Both the position numbers and the translations under genes were made by a program. The notes under the pieces are model-generated. The model did not search any database. It was not told where the DNA came from and worked only from the letters and a program-made list of their open reading frames with translations. 64,000 nucleotides of DNA from Planctomycetota bacterium (GTDB lineage: Bacteria; Planctomycetota; Phycisphaerae; UBA1845; PWPN01): contig JAKPHF010000008.1 in NCBI GenBank assembly GCA_029550525.1, positions 124,001 through 188,000 on the forward strand, written 5' to 3'. This document shows positions 54,137 through 61,858 of this stretch, in pieces. Position 1 is the first letter of the stretch. Every line of letters begins with the position of its first letter.

Positions 54137-54166
54137 AAAAGTGGGCTTGGAATCCCACTTTTTTGT
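54137..54166 (+). terminator. rho-independent terminator after ABC ATPase
   Basis: AAAAGTGGG (54137-54145) and CCCACTTTT (54154-54162) form a 9-bp stem with an 8-base loop, followed by TTGTTT. The A run before the stem makes it usable in both directions. It separates the transporter gene from nusA. Confidence 0.8.
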
Positions 54167-54314
54167 TTGCCCAAAAAGGCATGAACGCCGTCGCGTGCGT
54201 TCGACGGTTGAGGAAAGCGGCCGCGGCCGTGGCAATCCGCGGGACATAGGGACGAGCACAAGCGATCGGCGGAACCGGCCCCGAGCGTCCCGTACGAAAA
54301 AACGAGGCAGTGAT

Positions 54315-55718
54315 ATGAACGCTGAATTGATTCGCATTGTGGACAGCATCGCCCGGGACAAGAACATCGAGAAGGAATCGGTGCTCTTGGATCTGGAACA
54401 GGCCATGGTTTCGGCCATTCGTAAGGCGTACGGCCAGTTGGATGAAGTGTCCGTGAGCATCGATCGGCTGACCGGCGACATCGAGGCCACACGCAACGGC
54501 ACGCGAATCGACATGCGCGAACTGGGGCGCATCCCCGCCCAGACCGCCAAGCAGGTGATGATCCAGAAGATTCGCGAGGCCGAACGCGGCAGCATCTTCG
54601 ACGAGTTCGCCGAGCGCAAAGGCACCATCGTGACCGGGACGGTCACCCGGTTCGAAGGCGGCGCCCTCATCGTCAACCTGGGCCGGGCCGAGGGCTTCCT
54701 GCCCAAGAGCGAGCAGATCCCCGGCGAATCGCAGCATCCGGGCGAGCGGATCCGGGCGTTGATCCTGGACGTGCGCGAAGCCCCGCGTCAGGTGAAGATC
54801 GTGCTCAGCCGTTCGCATCCGGACTTCATCCGCCGGTTGTTCGAACTGGAAGTACCCGAGGTCGCCGAGCGCATCATCGAAATCAAAGCCCTGGCCCGCG
54901 AGGCGGGCTACCGCACGAAGATCGCGGTCTCGTCCATCGACATGAAGGTGGACGCGGTGGGAGCGTGCGTGGGCGTGCGAGGCAGCCGCATCAAGAACAT
55001 CGTGGTCGAACTGGGCGGCGAGAAGATCGACATCGTCCGGTGGAACGAGTCGTCACAGATTCTCATCGGCAACGCCCTCAAGCCGGCCGAGGTGGCCGAG
55101 ACCGCCCTGTGCTTCGAGCTGGGCCGGGCGACGGTGGTGGTGCCCGAGGACCAGTTGTCGCTGGCCATCGGCAAGCGCGGCCAGAACGTCCGGCTCGCCG
55201 CGCGGCTGACCGGCTGGGACATCGATATCCTCACGCCCGCCGAATACAACCGCAATCTGGAAAGCCTGGAGAAGGTGCTGTCGGCCATCGAGGGCGTGGA
55301 CAACGAGAAGATCGACAAGATGATGGCTCTGGGCATCGTCTCGCTCATGGACCTGGAGGAGATCGGTGTCGAGCCGCTGGTTAAGGACGTTGGGTTCGAC
55401 GAGGAGACGGCCAAGAAGGTGATCGAGATCGGCACGGCGGAAGGCAAGAAGCTCGCCGCCGAGGCGGAGGCGGCCAAGGCGGCCGCGGCCAAGGCCAAGG
55501 CGCTGGCGGAGGCGGAAGCGGGCGAGGCGTCCGGCGAGGAAGCCGGCCCCGCTGCAGTGGCAGCTGCTGCCGTGGAAGCTGACACCGCCGAACAGCAGGA
55601 AGCTTCGCCACAGGCCGATACGCAGCCTGAGCCGCCCCTCGAGTCACCTGAGATCAAGGACGAGGCGACAAAACCTGATGAGGCTCCGCCTGCATCGGCG
55701 GCGCCCGAGCAACCCTGA
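54315..55718 (+). CDS. nusA: transcription termination/antitermination factor NusA
   Basis: The 467-residue product starts at ATG 54315 (GAGG eight bases upstream). It has the NusA N-terminal RNA polymerase-binding domain ('VSAIRKAYG', 'DIEATRNGTR'), an S1 domain ('GTIVTGTVTRFEGGALIVNLG' region), two KH domains ('VGACVGVRGSRIKNIVVELG', 'LSLAIGKRGQNVRLAARLTG'), and a helix-hairpin-helix-like region ('KMMALGIVSLMDLEEIG'). The last 100 residues are Ala/Glu/Pro-rich. RimP, which usually precedes it, is absent. It is followed by infB. Confidence 0.95.
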   Translation: MNAELIRIVDSIARDKNIEKESVLLDLEQAMVSAIRKAYGQLDEVSVSIDRLTGDIEATRNGTRIDMRELGRIPAQTAKQVMIQKIREAERGSIFDEFAERKGTIVTGTVTRFEGGALIVNLGRAEGFLPKSEQIPGESQHPGERIRALILDVREAPRQVKIVLSRSHPDFIRRLFELEVPEVAERIIEIKALAREAGYRTKIAVSSIDMKVDAVGACVGVRGSRIKNIVVELGGEKIDIVRWNESSQILIGNALKPAEVAETALCFELGRATVVVPEDQLSLAIGKRGQNVRLAARLTGWDIDILTPAEYNRNLESLEKVLSAIEGVDNEKIDKMMALGIVSLMDLEEIGVEPLVKDVGFDEETAKKVIEIGTAEGKKLAAEAEAAKAAAAKAKALAEAEAGEASGEEAGPAAVAAAAVEADTAEQQEASPQADTQPEPPLESPEIKDEATKPDEAPPASAAPEQP

Positions 55719-55850
55719 GGATGTACCGTCCGGCTCCGAGAGAGCCGGACTTTCGAAATGTGATGAGCCTGGTCGCGTTCGCGTGAGAAGGTGGCGGGCC
55801 GGATCACGCGGGTAAGTAATGACGACCTTTGAGGCCATGGAGGTTTGGTT

Positions 55851-58694
55851 TTGGCGGAAAAACTGCGGGTTCACATGCTGAGCAAAGAGCTGGGCGTCAC
55901 CAGCAAGGCGATCCTCGACAAGTGTTCGAGCGAGGGCGTCGAAGGAATTACGAACCACATGTCCACGGTCTCGGCCGGCTTGGCGGAGACCATCCGGGAG
56001 TGGTTCAGCGAGGGTGCACACAAGACGGCGGTCGAGGAGTCGGCCCCGGTGGATCTGAGCAAGGTCCGCGTCCGCCGGCCGCGCAAGAAAGCCGAAGCGC
56101 CCGCGCCGCCGCCTGCCGAGGAAGCCTCGGTGGCGGTCGCACCGCCGCCTGCCGAGACGCCGGCACCGGCGGAACCCGCGACGACGCCGGAGCCGCCGGC
56201 TCGCGCGCCGGAAGTGGAGACTCCCGCGGTAGCAGCCGAAACGACGGCTCCGGTGGAGCCGCCGGCCGTGGCAGCGGAGAAGGCAAAGCCTGCCGCCGCC
56301 GAAAAACCGAAGGCCCCCGCAGCAGCGCCGTCCGAAGATGGCAAGGCTGCGGCGGCGACTGCCCCCGCCGTTCCGGCCGTCTCCGCCCCGGCCGCACCCG
56401 CAACGCCTCCGCTTCCGTCCGCTCCGGCCGAAACTCCGCCCGCCACGGAGCAGCCGGCGCTGGCTCCGGCCGCCAAGGCTCCCGAACCCAAGAAGGAAGT
56501 TATCAAGCCCGCCGGCCCGCAGAACATTCCCGCGCCCGTCCAGATGCGCGGCCCCAAGATCGTCGGCTACGCCAAGCCCGACCCGATCCGCCCGCCGATC
56601 TCTCGCGGCCCGCGTCCCGGCCCGGGCCCCATCTTGGAGCCGGACCTCGAGGGACCGCGCCGAGGTCCTCGGGGCAAAGGCGGCGGTGCGGCGGCCGAAG
56701 AAGCCCGGCGGCGTGCCCGCGCCAACCCGCGACGTTCCGGCCGGTCGCTGGAGGAAACGGGTGAGCGTCTGCGTGAGTGGAACGATCGCGATCTGCTCGA
56801 GCGTCAGGAACGGCTTCTGGCGGCCAGCGGTCAGGGCATCCACGCCCGCCGAGCCCGCGAAAAGAGCGCGTCCCGACCGTCCACGCAGGTCGCCCCCCGC
56901 AAGACCAAGGCCCAGATCCAGGAACCGATCATCGCCCACGAACTGTGCGCTGCCACTGGCATCGGGCTGCAACAGTTGTGGCCGAAGTTCAAGAGCGAAC
57001 ACAATCTCATGGTCACCCGCAACTCCGTCATTCCGGCCGAGGTTGCCCAGATGGTCCTGCTCGACTTCGGCGTCGAGCTGGAGGTGATCAAGCCCAAGAC
57101 GGAGTTGGAAAAGGTGGTCGAAGAATTCGCCAACCGGCCGCGCAAGAACCTGCAGCCGCGACCGCCGGTCGTTACCATGCTCGGCCACGTCGACCACGGC
57201 AAGACGAGCTTGCTCGACGCCATTCGCAAGACCGCCGTCGCGGCCGGTGAGGCCGGCGGCATCACGCAGCACATCGGCGCCTACCAGGTCGAACGTGGCA
57301 ACCTGAAGGTCACGTTCCTCGACACGCCGGGTCACGAGGCGTTCACCGCCATGCGGGCCCGCGGCGCGAACATGACCGACGTGGTGGTACTTGTGGTGGC
57401 CGCCGATGACGGGCTCATGCCCCAGACCATCGAAGCGATCAACCACGCCAAAGCCGCCAAGGTCACCATCGTGGTCGCCCTCAACAAGATCGATCTGCCC
57501 GGCGTGGACGTGAACAAGATCTACGGCCAACTGTCCGAGCAGGGACTCGTCCCGAGCGAATGGGGCGGCGACGTGGACGTGATCAAGACGTCGGCCCTCA
57601 CCGGCGAAGGCGTCGATCAACTCGTCGCCCACCTGGCCACGCTGTCGGACCTGCTCGAACTCAAGGCCGACCCGACGGTGCCCGCCACCGGCACGGTGGT
57701 CGAGGCCAAGATGGAGGTCGGCATGGGGCCGCTGGCTCGCGTGCTCGTGCAGGAAGGCACGCTCAAGACGGGCGATTTCCTCCTCTGCGGCAGTGCGGCC
57801 GGACGCGTCCGGTCGATCAAGAACGACCGTGGCAAGACCATCAACAAGGCCGGCCCGGGCATGCCCGTGGAAGTCGCCGGCCTCGACGAGGTGCCCAACG
57901 CGGGCGACAAGTTCTACGTGCTCAAGTCGCTCCAGCAGGCCAAGCAGGTGGCCGAGGACATCAAGGCACAGCGCCGCCAGCAGACGCTGGCCCAGGTGGC
58001 CAAGGCGACCAGCCTCGAGGACTTGTTCCAGCAGCGCGAGAGCGGCAAGCTGCCCGAGCTCAACCTCATCCTGCGGTCCGACGTATCCGGTTCGGTGGAT
58101 GCCATTCTCAAGATGCTGCACGAGATCCCGGACAAGGAGGTCAAACTCAACATCCTGCATACCGGTATCGGCAGCGTCTCGGAGAGCGACGTGGTCCTGG
58201 CCATGGCCAGCAAGGCCATGATCGTCGGGTTCAACGTGTCCGCGGAGCCGGGTGCCCAGAAGCTGGCCGAAACCTCGGGAGTCGAGATCCGGCTGTACCG
58301 CATCATCTACGAGGTGATCGACGACATCCGCAAGGCCCTCGAAGGTCTGCTCGCCCCCGACGTCACCGAAGAAGTCCGCGGCAAGGCGGAGATTCGCGAG
58401 ATCTTCCACGTGTCGCGGGTGGGAACGATTGCGGGCTGCTTCGTGACCGACGGCGTGATCGCCCGCTCGAACAACGTGCGCGTCCTGCGCGACGGCAAGA
58501 TCATTCTCCCGACGGCCGAGGACGTCAAACACAAGCGTCACCGGACGATCGCTTCGCTCAAGCGATTCAAGGACGACGCCCGCGAGGTGCGCCACGGGAT
58601 GGAATGCGGCATCCGCATCGAGGGCTTCGACGACGTGAAGCCGGGCGACATCATCGAGTGTTACGAGGTCATCGAGCAGGCGAGAAAGCTGTAG
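55851..58694 (+). CDS. infB: translation initiation factor IF-2
   Basis: The 947-residue product starts at TTG 55851, seven bases after GGAGG; the 55845 TTG is too close to the site. The first 50 residues are the IF2N fold (AEKLRVH...LSKELGV...AILDKC). About residues 65-240 are Ala/Pro/Glu-rich and low-complexity, a long linker typical of GC-rich IF-2. The G domain begins near 440: '[19 protein letters not shown]', '[10 protein letters not shown]', 'ALNKIDLPG', followed by EF-Tu-like domain II and the C-terminal fMet-tRNA domain ('[11 protein letters not shown]'). IF-2 recruits initiator tRNA to the 30S subunit. ylxR and ylxQ are missing from the operon. Confidence 0.95.
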   Translation: MAEKLRVHMLSKELGVTSKAILDKCSSEGVEGITNHMSTVSAGLAETIREWFSEGAHKTAVEESAPVDLSKVRVRRPRKKAEAPAPPPAEEASVAVAPPPAETPAPAEPATTPEPPARAPEVETPAVAAETTAPVEPPAVAAEKAKPAAAEKPKAPAAAPSEDGKAAAATAPAVPAVSAPAAPATPPLPSAPAETPPATEQPALAPAAKAPEPKKEVIKPAGPQNIPAPVQMRGPKIVGYAKPDPIRPPISRGPRPGPGPILEPDLEGPRRGPRGKGGGAAAEEARRRARANPRRSGRSLEETGERLREWNDRDLLERQERLLAASGQGIHARRAREKSASRPSTQVAPRKTKAQIQEPIIAHELCAATGIGLQQLWPKFKSEHNLMVTRNSVIPAEVAQMVLLDFGVELEVIKPKTELEKVVEEFANRPRKNLQPRPPVVTMLGHVDHGKTSLLDAIRKTAVAAGEAGGITQHIGAYQVERGNLKVTFLDTPGHEAFTAMRARGANMTDVVVLVVAADDGLMPQTIEAINHAKAAKVTIVVALNKIDLPGVDVNKIYGQLSEQGLVPSEWGGDVDVIKTSALTGEGVDQLVAHLATLSDLLELKADPTVPATGTVVEAKMEVGMGPLARVLVQEGTLKTGDFLLCGSAAGRVRSIKNDRGKTINKAGPGMPVEVAGLDEVPNAGDKFYVLKSLQQAKQVAEDIKAQRRQQTLAQVAKATSLEDLFQQRESGKLPELNLILRSDVSGSVDAILKMLHEIPDKEVKLNILHTGIGSVSESDVVLAMASKAMIVGFNVSAEPGAQKLAETSGVEIRLYRIIYEVIDDIRKALEGLLAPDVTEEVRGKAEIREIFHVSRVGTIAGCFVTDGVIARSNNVRVLRDGKIILPTAEDVKHKRHRTIASLKRFKDDAREVRHGMECGIRIEGFDDVKPGDIIECYEVIEQARKL

Positions 58695-58696
58695 TT

Positions 58697-58790
58697 GAGG
58701 GTCTGGGGTTCGGGGACTGGTGGCTGGTCAGGGTGTTTGTTCCAGCCTACTCGGTCTCCTGCGGCTCGGACGGGCATCTTGCCCGCCTCA
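58697..58790. repeat. GGGGACTGG repeat and GGGCATCTTGCCC hairpin
   Basis: GGGTCTGGGGTTCGGGGACT at 58699-58718 followed by GGTGGCTGGTCAGG resembles the element at 43910-43952, and CGGGCATCTTGCCCG (58772-58786) is a 5-bp hairpin of the GGGCATCCTGCCC family. They lie in the 165-base gap between infB and the DUF503 gene. Confidence 0.55.
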
Positions 58791-58859
58791 GCGGCGCGTG
58801 GCCGGTGACCGGGCGTTAGGAGCGAGTGGTTCGTTGTCGGCACTGGTGGCCGGAATGTT

Positions 58860-59150
58860 ATGTCCCGGATGGTAATAGGCGCACTGCGCCTGAGACTGGT
58901 GGTGTTCGGCTCGGTTTCGCTCAAGGACAAGCGACGAGCCATCAAAAGCCTCAAGGAGCGGCTGATCCATCGATTCCACGTGTCAGCCGCCGAGGTGGGA
59001 TCCCTCGACCATCACCAGCATGCCGAACTGGGCGTGGCCATGGTCGCCAACGACAGCGCGTTCGTAACCCATTCGCTGGACAAGATGGTGGATTACGTGC
59101 GCCAGGATGCCGCGGCGTCGCTGGTCGATTACGAGATTGAGGTGTTCTGA
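58860..59150 (+). CDS. DUF503 (YlxP-like) protein
   Basis: The 96-residue product has the DUF503 pattern: 'RLRLVVFGSVSLKDKRRAIK', 'SLKERLIHRFHVSAAEVG', 'AELGVAMVANDSAFVTHSLDKM'. YlxP lies next to infB and rbfA in Bacillus and may help ribosome assembly; it forms a ferredoxin-like fold. The start is ATG 58860 or ATG 58869, neither with a clear ribosome site. The placement between infB and rbfA matches the Firmicutes order. Confidence 0.88.
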   Translation: MSRMVIGALRLRLVVFGSVSLKDKRRAIKSLKERLIHRFHVSAAEVGSLDHHQHAELGVAMVANDSAFVTHSLDKMVDYVRQDAAASLVDYEIEVF

Positions 59151-59207
59151 ACACGGAGCGGTCGCGGTCGCCGAAAAACGACCGGCGAGGTGGATTCCCC
59201 CACCATC

Positions 59208-59228
59208 AGCGGGGCCAGGCCCCTCCGC
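59208..59228. repeat. AGCGGGGCC-A-GGCCCC-T-CCGCT palindrome
   Basis: A compact hairpin in the 118-base gap between the DUF503 gene and rbfA. It fits loosely with the GGCGGGG/CCCCGCC type but with a shorter loop. Confidence 0.5.
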
Positions 59229-59268
59229 TCGTGCGGCGTGCAACCGAGCACCTGTTGACGACGTAGAT

Positions 59269-59694
59269 ATGAAGTCATACCGACCCGAACGAGTAGGCAA
59301 CGTGATCCGAGCGGTGGTGAGCGATGCCATCGCCAACCGGCTGAACGACCCTCGCATCGAGCCGCTGTCCAGCGTCACGCGCGTGGAGGTCACTGCGGAC
59401 CTGGAGTATGCCAAGGTCTGGGTCAGCGTCATGGGCAGCGAGGGCGCCCAGCGAAAGACGCTCGCCGGCCTGCGGTCGGCAGCCGGTTACATGCAGAAAT
59501 TGGTCGCCGGGGAGTTGAACATCCGGACCTGCCCCCGGCTGAGCTTCCATCTGGACGAGTCGATCAAGCGAGGCGAACAGACGCTTCGGCTGATCGAGCA
59601 AGTGATGGCTGAAACACGGCCCGGCAACCCGCCCGCGGAGGGGGAGGAGCAGGCCGACGATTCGCAAGAGCAGTCTTCGAGGGATACCCAATGA
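59269..59694 (+). CDS. rbfA: 30S ribosome-binding factor A
   Basis: The 141-residue product starts at ATG 59269. 'RPERVGNVIRAVVSDAIANR' and 'DPRIEPLSSVTRVEVTADLEY' are RbfA hallmarks, 'AKVWVSVMGSE' matches its central strand, and 'LRSAAGYMQKLVAGELNIRT' its kinked helix. RbfA matures the 30S subunit and is needed for 16S processing and cold growth. The C-terminal 30 residues are acidic and disordered. Its stop overlaps the next gene's ATG by four bases (ATGA). Confidence 0.93.
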   Translation: MKSYRPERVGNVIRAVVSDAIANRLNDPRIEPLSSVTRVEVTADLEYAKVWVSVMGSEGAQRKTLAGLRSAAGYMQKLVAGELNIRTCPRLSFHLDESIKRGEQTLRLIEQVMAETRPGNPPAEGEEQADDSQEQSSRDTQ

Positions 59695-60638
59695 AGCGCG
59701 GCAGCGAGTATGCCAAGCGCGTCAAGCAACTGTACCAGCAGATGGTCCGAAAACACGGCAAGCCCGAAGTGGGCCCGCCGACGGATCCCATTCACCAGCT
59801 CGTCGTCGCCATCCTGTCGGAGAACACCGCCGAAGCCAAGGCGACCGCTCTGTTCAAGCGCATCTGCGATCAGATGGTGGACCTCAACGAGCTGCGGGTG
59901 ACGCCGCCCATGGAACTGGCGGAACTCATCGGCAACGCCGTGCCGCAGGGACGCGAGAAAGCCCACCGCATCACGCGCGTGCTGAACGAGATTCGCGCTC
60001 GCCAGGACTCGCTCGACCTGAGCTTTCTCAAGCAGCGCGGCCGCCGCGAAGCCCGCGAGTATCTCGAATCGCTGGAAGGGGTCGGCCTGTATGCGGCCGC
60101 GTCCGTGATGGTCTACAGCCTGGGCGGCCACGCCATCCCCGTGGACTATCTGACCATCTACGTCCTCCGCAAGGAAGAGATCGTGGACCCGTCCGCCAAC
60201 CAGGCGGAGGTGCAGGGCTTCCTCGAACGAAACGTCGCCGCAGCGGATGGGCCGGTGTTCGTACGATTGCTGAACCGTCACGTGGTGACCGAGGGCGCTC
60301 GCGTGTCGGTGGCCAAGTTGCCCGATCTGTTGGGTCTGGCCCCGCCCGAGCTGCCCAAGCCCAAGCGCCACGTCATGGAGAAGCCCGCACTGCCGGCGGT
60401 CAAGGGAGACGAGGACGTCCCGGACCTGGAGGCAGTCGATCTCGAAGACGGCGTTCTCGATTTGGACCTGGAGATCGATCCGGATCTGGCCGAAGCGGCC
60501 CCCGCTCCGCCCGCCGGTGGCGGCAACTCGCATAAGAAGAGCGAAAAACCGCCCGCACGAGCCGCGGCCGGCAAGAAGAGCGAGTCCAAAGCCAAGTCCA
60601 AGGCGGCCGAACCACCGGCTCGAAAGAAGAAGGGCTAG
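59691..60638 (+). CDS. endonuclease III-like HhH-GPD protein lacking catalytic Lys
   Basis: The 315-residue product has the endonuclease III-like helical fold: 'DPIHQLVVAILSENTAEAKA', 'PMELAELIGNAVPQGREKAH' and the HhH 'YLESLEGVGLYAAASVMVYS', then 'GGHAIPVDYLTIYVLR'. In endonuclease III the HhH reads GVGRKTA with the catalytic Lys; here Tyr134 stands there. The Asp of the active site appears as Asp152 in 'PVDYL'. The C-terminal four-Cys iron-sulfur cluster is absent; residues 205-315 are an acidic then Lys/Ala-rich tail. ATG overlaps rbfA's stop, so it is translated with it. It may bind DNA or RNA without glycosylase activity. Confidence 0.75.
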   Translation: MKRGSEYAKRVKQLYQQMVRKHGKPEVGPPTDPIHQLVVAILSENTAEAKATALFKRICDQMVDLNELRVTPPMELAELIGNAVPQGREKAHRITRVLNEIRARQDSLDLSFLKQRGRREAREYLESLEGVGLYAAASVMVYSLGGHAIPVDYLTIYVLRKEEIVDPSANQAEVQGFLERNVAAADGPVFVRLLNRHVVTEGARVSVAKLPDLLGLAPPELPKPKRHVMEKPALPAVKGDEDVPDLEAVDLEDGVLDLDLEIDPDLAEAAPAPPAGGGNSHKKSEKPPARAAAGKKSESKAKSKAAEPPARKKKG

Positions 60639-60717
60639 TGCGCGGTTGCTCGCTTGGAAAGGGCAGTAGCCGGTAACGTGGAACAGGTCTAGCGTAGAGG
60701 GCTTTGCCGCAGAGGGT

Positions 60718-60805
60718 ATTCGCCCCGCAGGGGCGGCGTGAGCCGCCTCGGGAGAATCGCGCTCGCGAAAAGAAGCGAGCAGGATGCCCGCCCTTTCGGG
60801 GCGGG
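60718..60805. repeat. GC-rich palindromes between genes
   Basis: CGCCCCGCAGGGGCGGCG at about 60720-60740 and CCCGCCC-TTTC-GGGGCGGG at 60787-60805 are two further hairpins, the second preceded by GAGCAGGATGCCCGCC, the same word as near 47180 and in the leader near 37015. They fill most of the 289-base gap before hisG. Confidence 0.6.
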
Positions 60806-60927
60806 ACAGAATATTGTCGCTTGACAGGTATCGCCGAACGCACCGGACCGGCGGCTTGCGGCCGGCGCTCGCACGACGTGGAGAGAGGGCGAGCATTCCG
60901 CGATCGGTGGTTTATCAGGAGATCAGT

Positions 60928-61806
60928 GTGGCAGACAAGAACGTACTCAAGCTGGGCATTCCCAAGGGCAGCCTGGCCGATTCGACCATCGACCTGTTCG
61001 CTCGCGCCGGATTCAACATCACCGTCCCGAGCCGTGGATATTACCCGGTCATCGACGATCCCGAGCTGAGCTGCATCATGTTCCGGGCCCAGGAGATGAG
61101 CCGCTACGTCGAAGACGGCGTGCTGGACTGCGGCCTGACCGGCTACGATTGGATCCGCGAGAACGACAGCGACGTGATCGAGGTCTGCGAACTGGTCTAC
61201 TCCAAGGCCACCAGCCGCCCCGCGCGATGGGTGCTGGCGGTGCCCAACGAGTCGAGCGTGACGCGGCCCGAGGAACTCAACGGCGGCATCATCTCGACCG
61301 AGCTGGTCAACGTGACCCGGCGCTACTTCGAGAGTAAGGGCCTGAGCGTCCGGATCGAGTTCAGTTGGGGCGCCACCGAGGTCAAGGCTCGGCTGCTCGA
61401 CGCCATCGTGGACGTGACGGAAACGGGCTCGTCGCTCAAAGCCAACAACCTGCGGATCATCGACGAGATCCTCACCTCCACGCCGCGGTTCGTGGCCAAC
61501 CGCAAGGCCTGGGAGGATCCGTGGAAGCGCGAGAAGATCGAGTCCATCGCCCTGCTACTCCGCGGCGCGATCGAGGCCAAGGCCAAGGTCGGGCTCAAGC
61601 TGAATGTGGCCCGGACCAACCTCGATGCCGTTCTGAAGATTCTGCCCGCGGAGTTGTCGCCGACGGTCTCGTCGCTGGCCGACGAGCGCTACGTGGCCGT
61701 CGAAGCCATCCTCGAGTCGCACACCGAACGGCGGATCGTCCCGTTGCTGCAGAAGGCGGGCGCCTCGGGGATCATCGTCTATCCGCTGAGCAAAGTGCTG
61801 CCCTGA
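60928..61806 (+). CDS. hisG: ATP phosphoribosyltransferase, long form
   Basis: The 292-residue product starts at GTG 60928 six bases after AGGAG. 'LKLGIPKGSLADSTIDLFAR', 'VEDGVLDCGLTGYDWIREN', 'WGATEVKARLLDAIVDVTETG' are HisG motifs (PRPP loop and ATP site). The long form's C-terminal ACT-like regulatory domain begins near residue 215 ('LKLNVARTNLDAVLKILPAE', 'GIIVYPLSKVL'), giving histidine feedback inhibition as a hexamer. It catalyses the first step of histidine biosynthesis. No other his gene is nearby. A short GCAGGC-GGGAA-GCCTGC hairpin (61821-61837) follows. Confidence 0.95.
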   Translation: MADKNVLKLGIPKGSLADSTIDLFARAGFNITVPSRGYYPVIDDPELSCIMFRAQEMSRYVEDGVLDCGLTGYDWIRENDSDVIEVCELVYSKATSRPARWVLAVPNESSVTRPEELNGGIISTELVNVTRRYFESKGLSVRIEFSWGATEVKARLLDAIVDVTETGSSLKANNLRIIDEILTSTPRFVANRKAWEDPWKREKIESIALLLRGAIEAKAKVGLKLNVARTNLDAVLKILPAELSPTVSSLADERYVAVEAILESHTERRIVPLLQKAGASGIIVYPLSKVLP

Positions 61807-61858
61807 CTTCGGGGTTGATCGCAGGCGGGAAGCCTGCACCATCGATCGGAGGTGCCGC

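Noticed and set aside
55644..58595. 983-codon frame on the minus strand opposite infB
   Set aside because: It is the mirror of a GC-rich gene with strong third-position bias; composition is arginine/glycine/histidine-rich and nothing resembles a domain.
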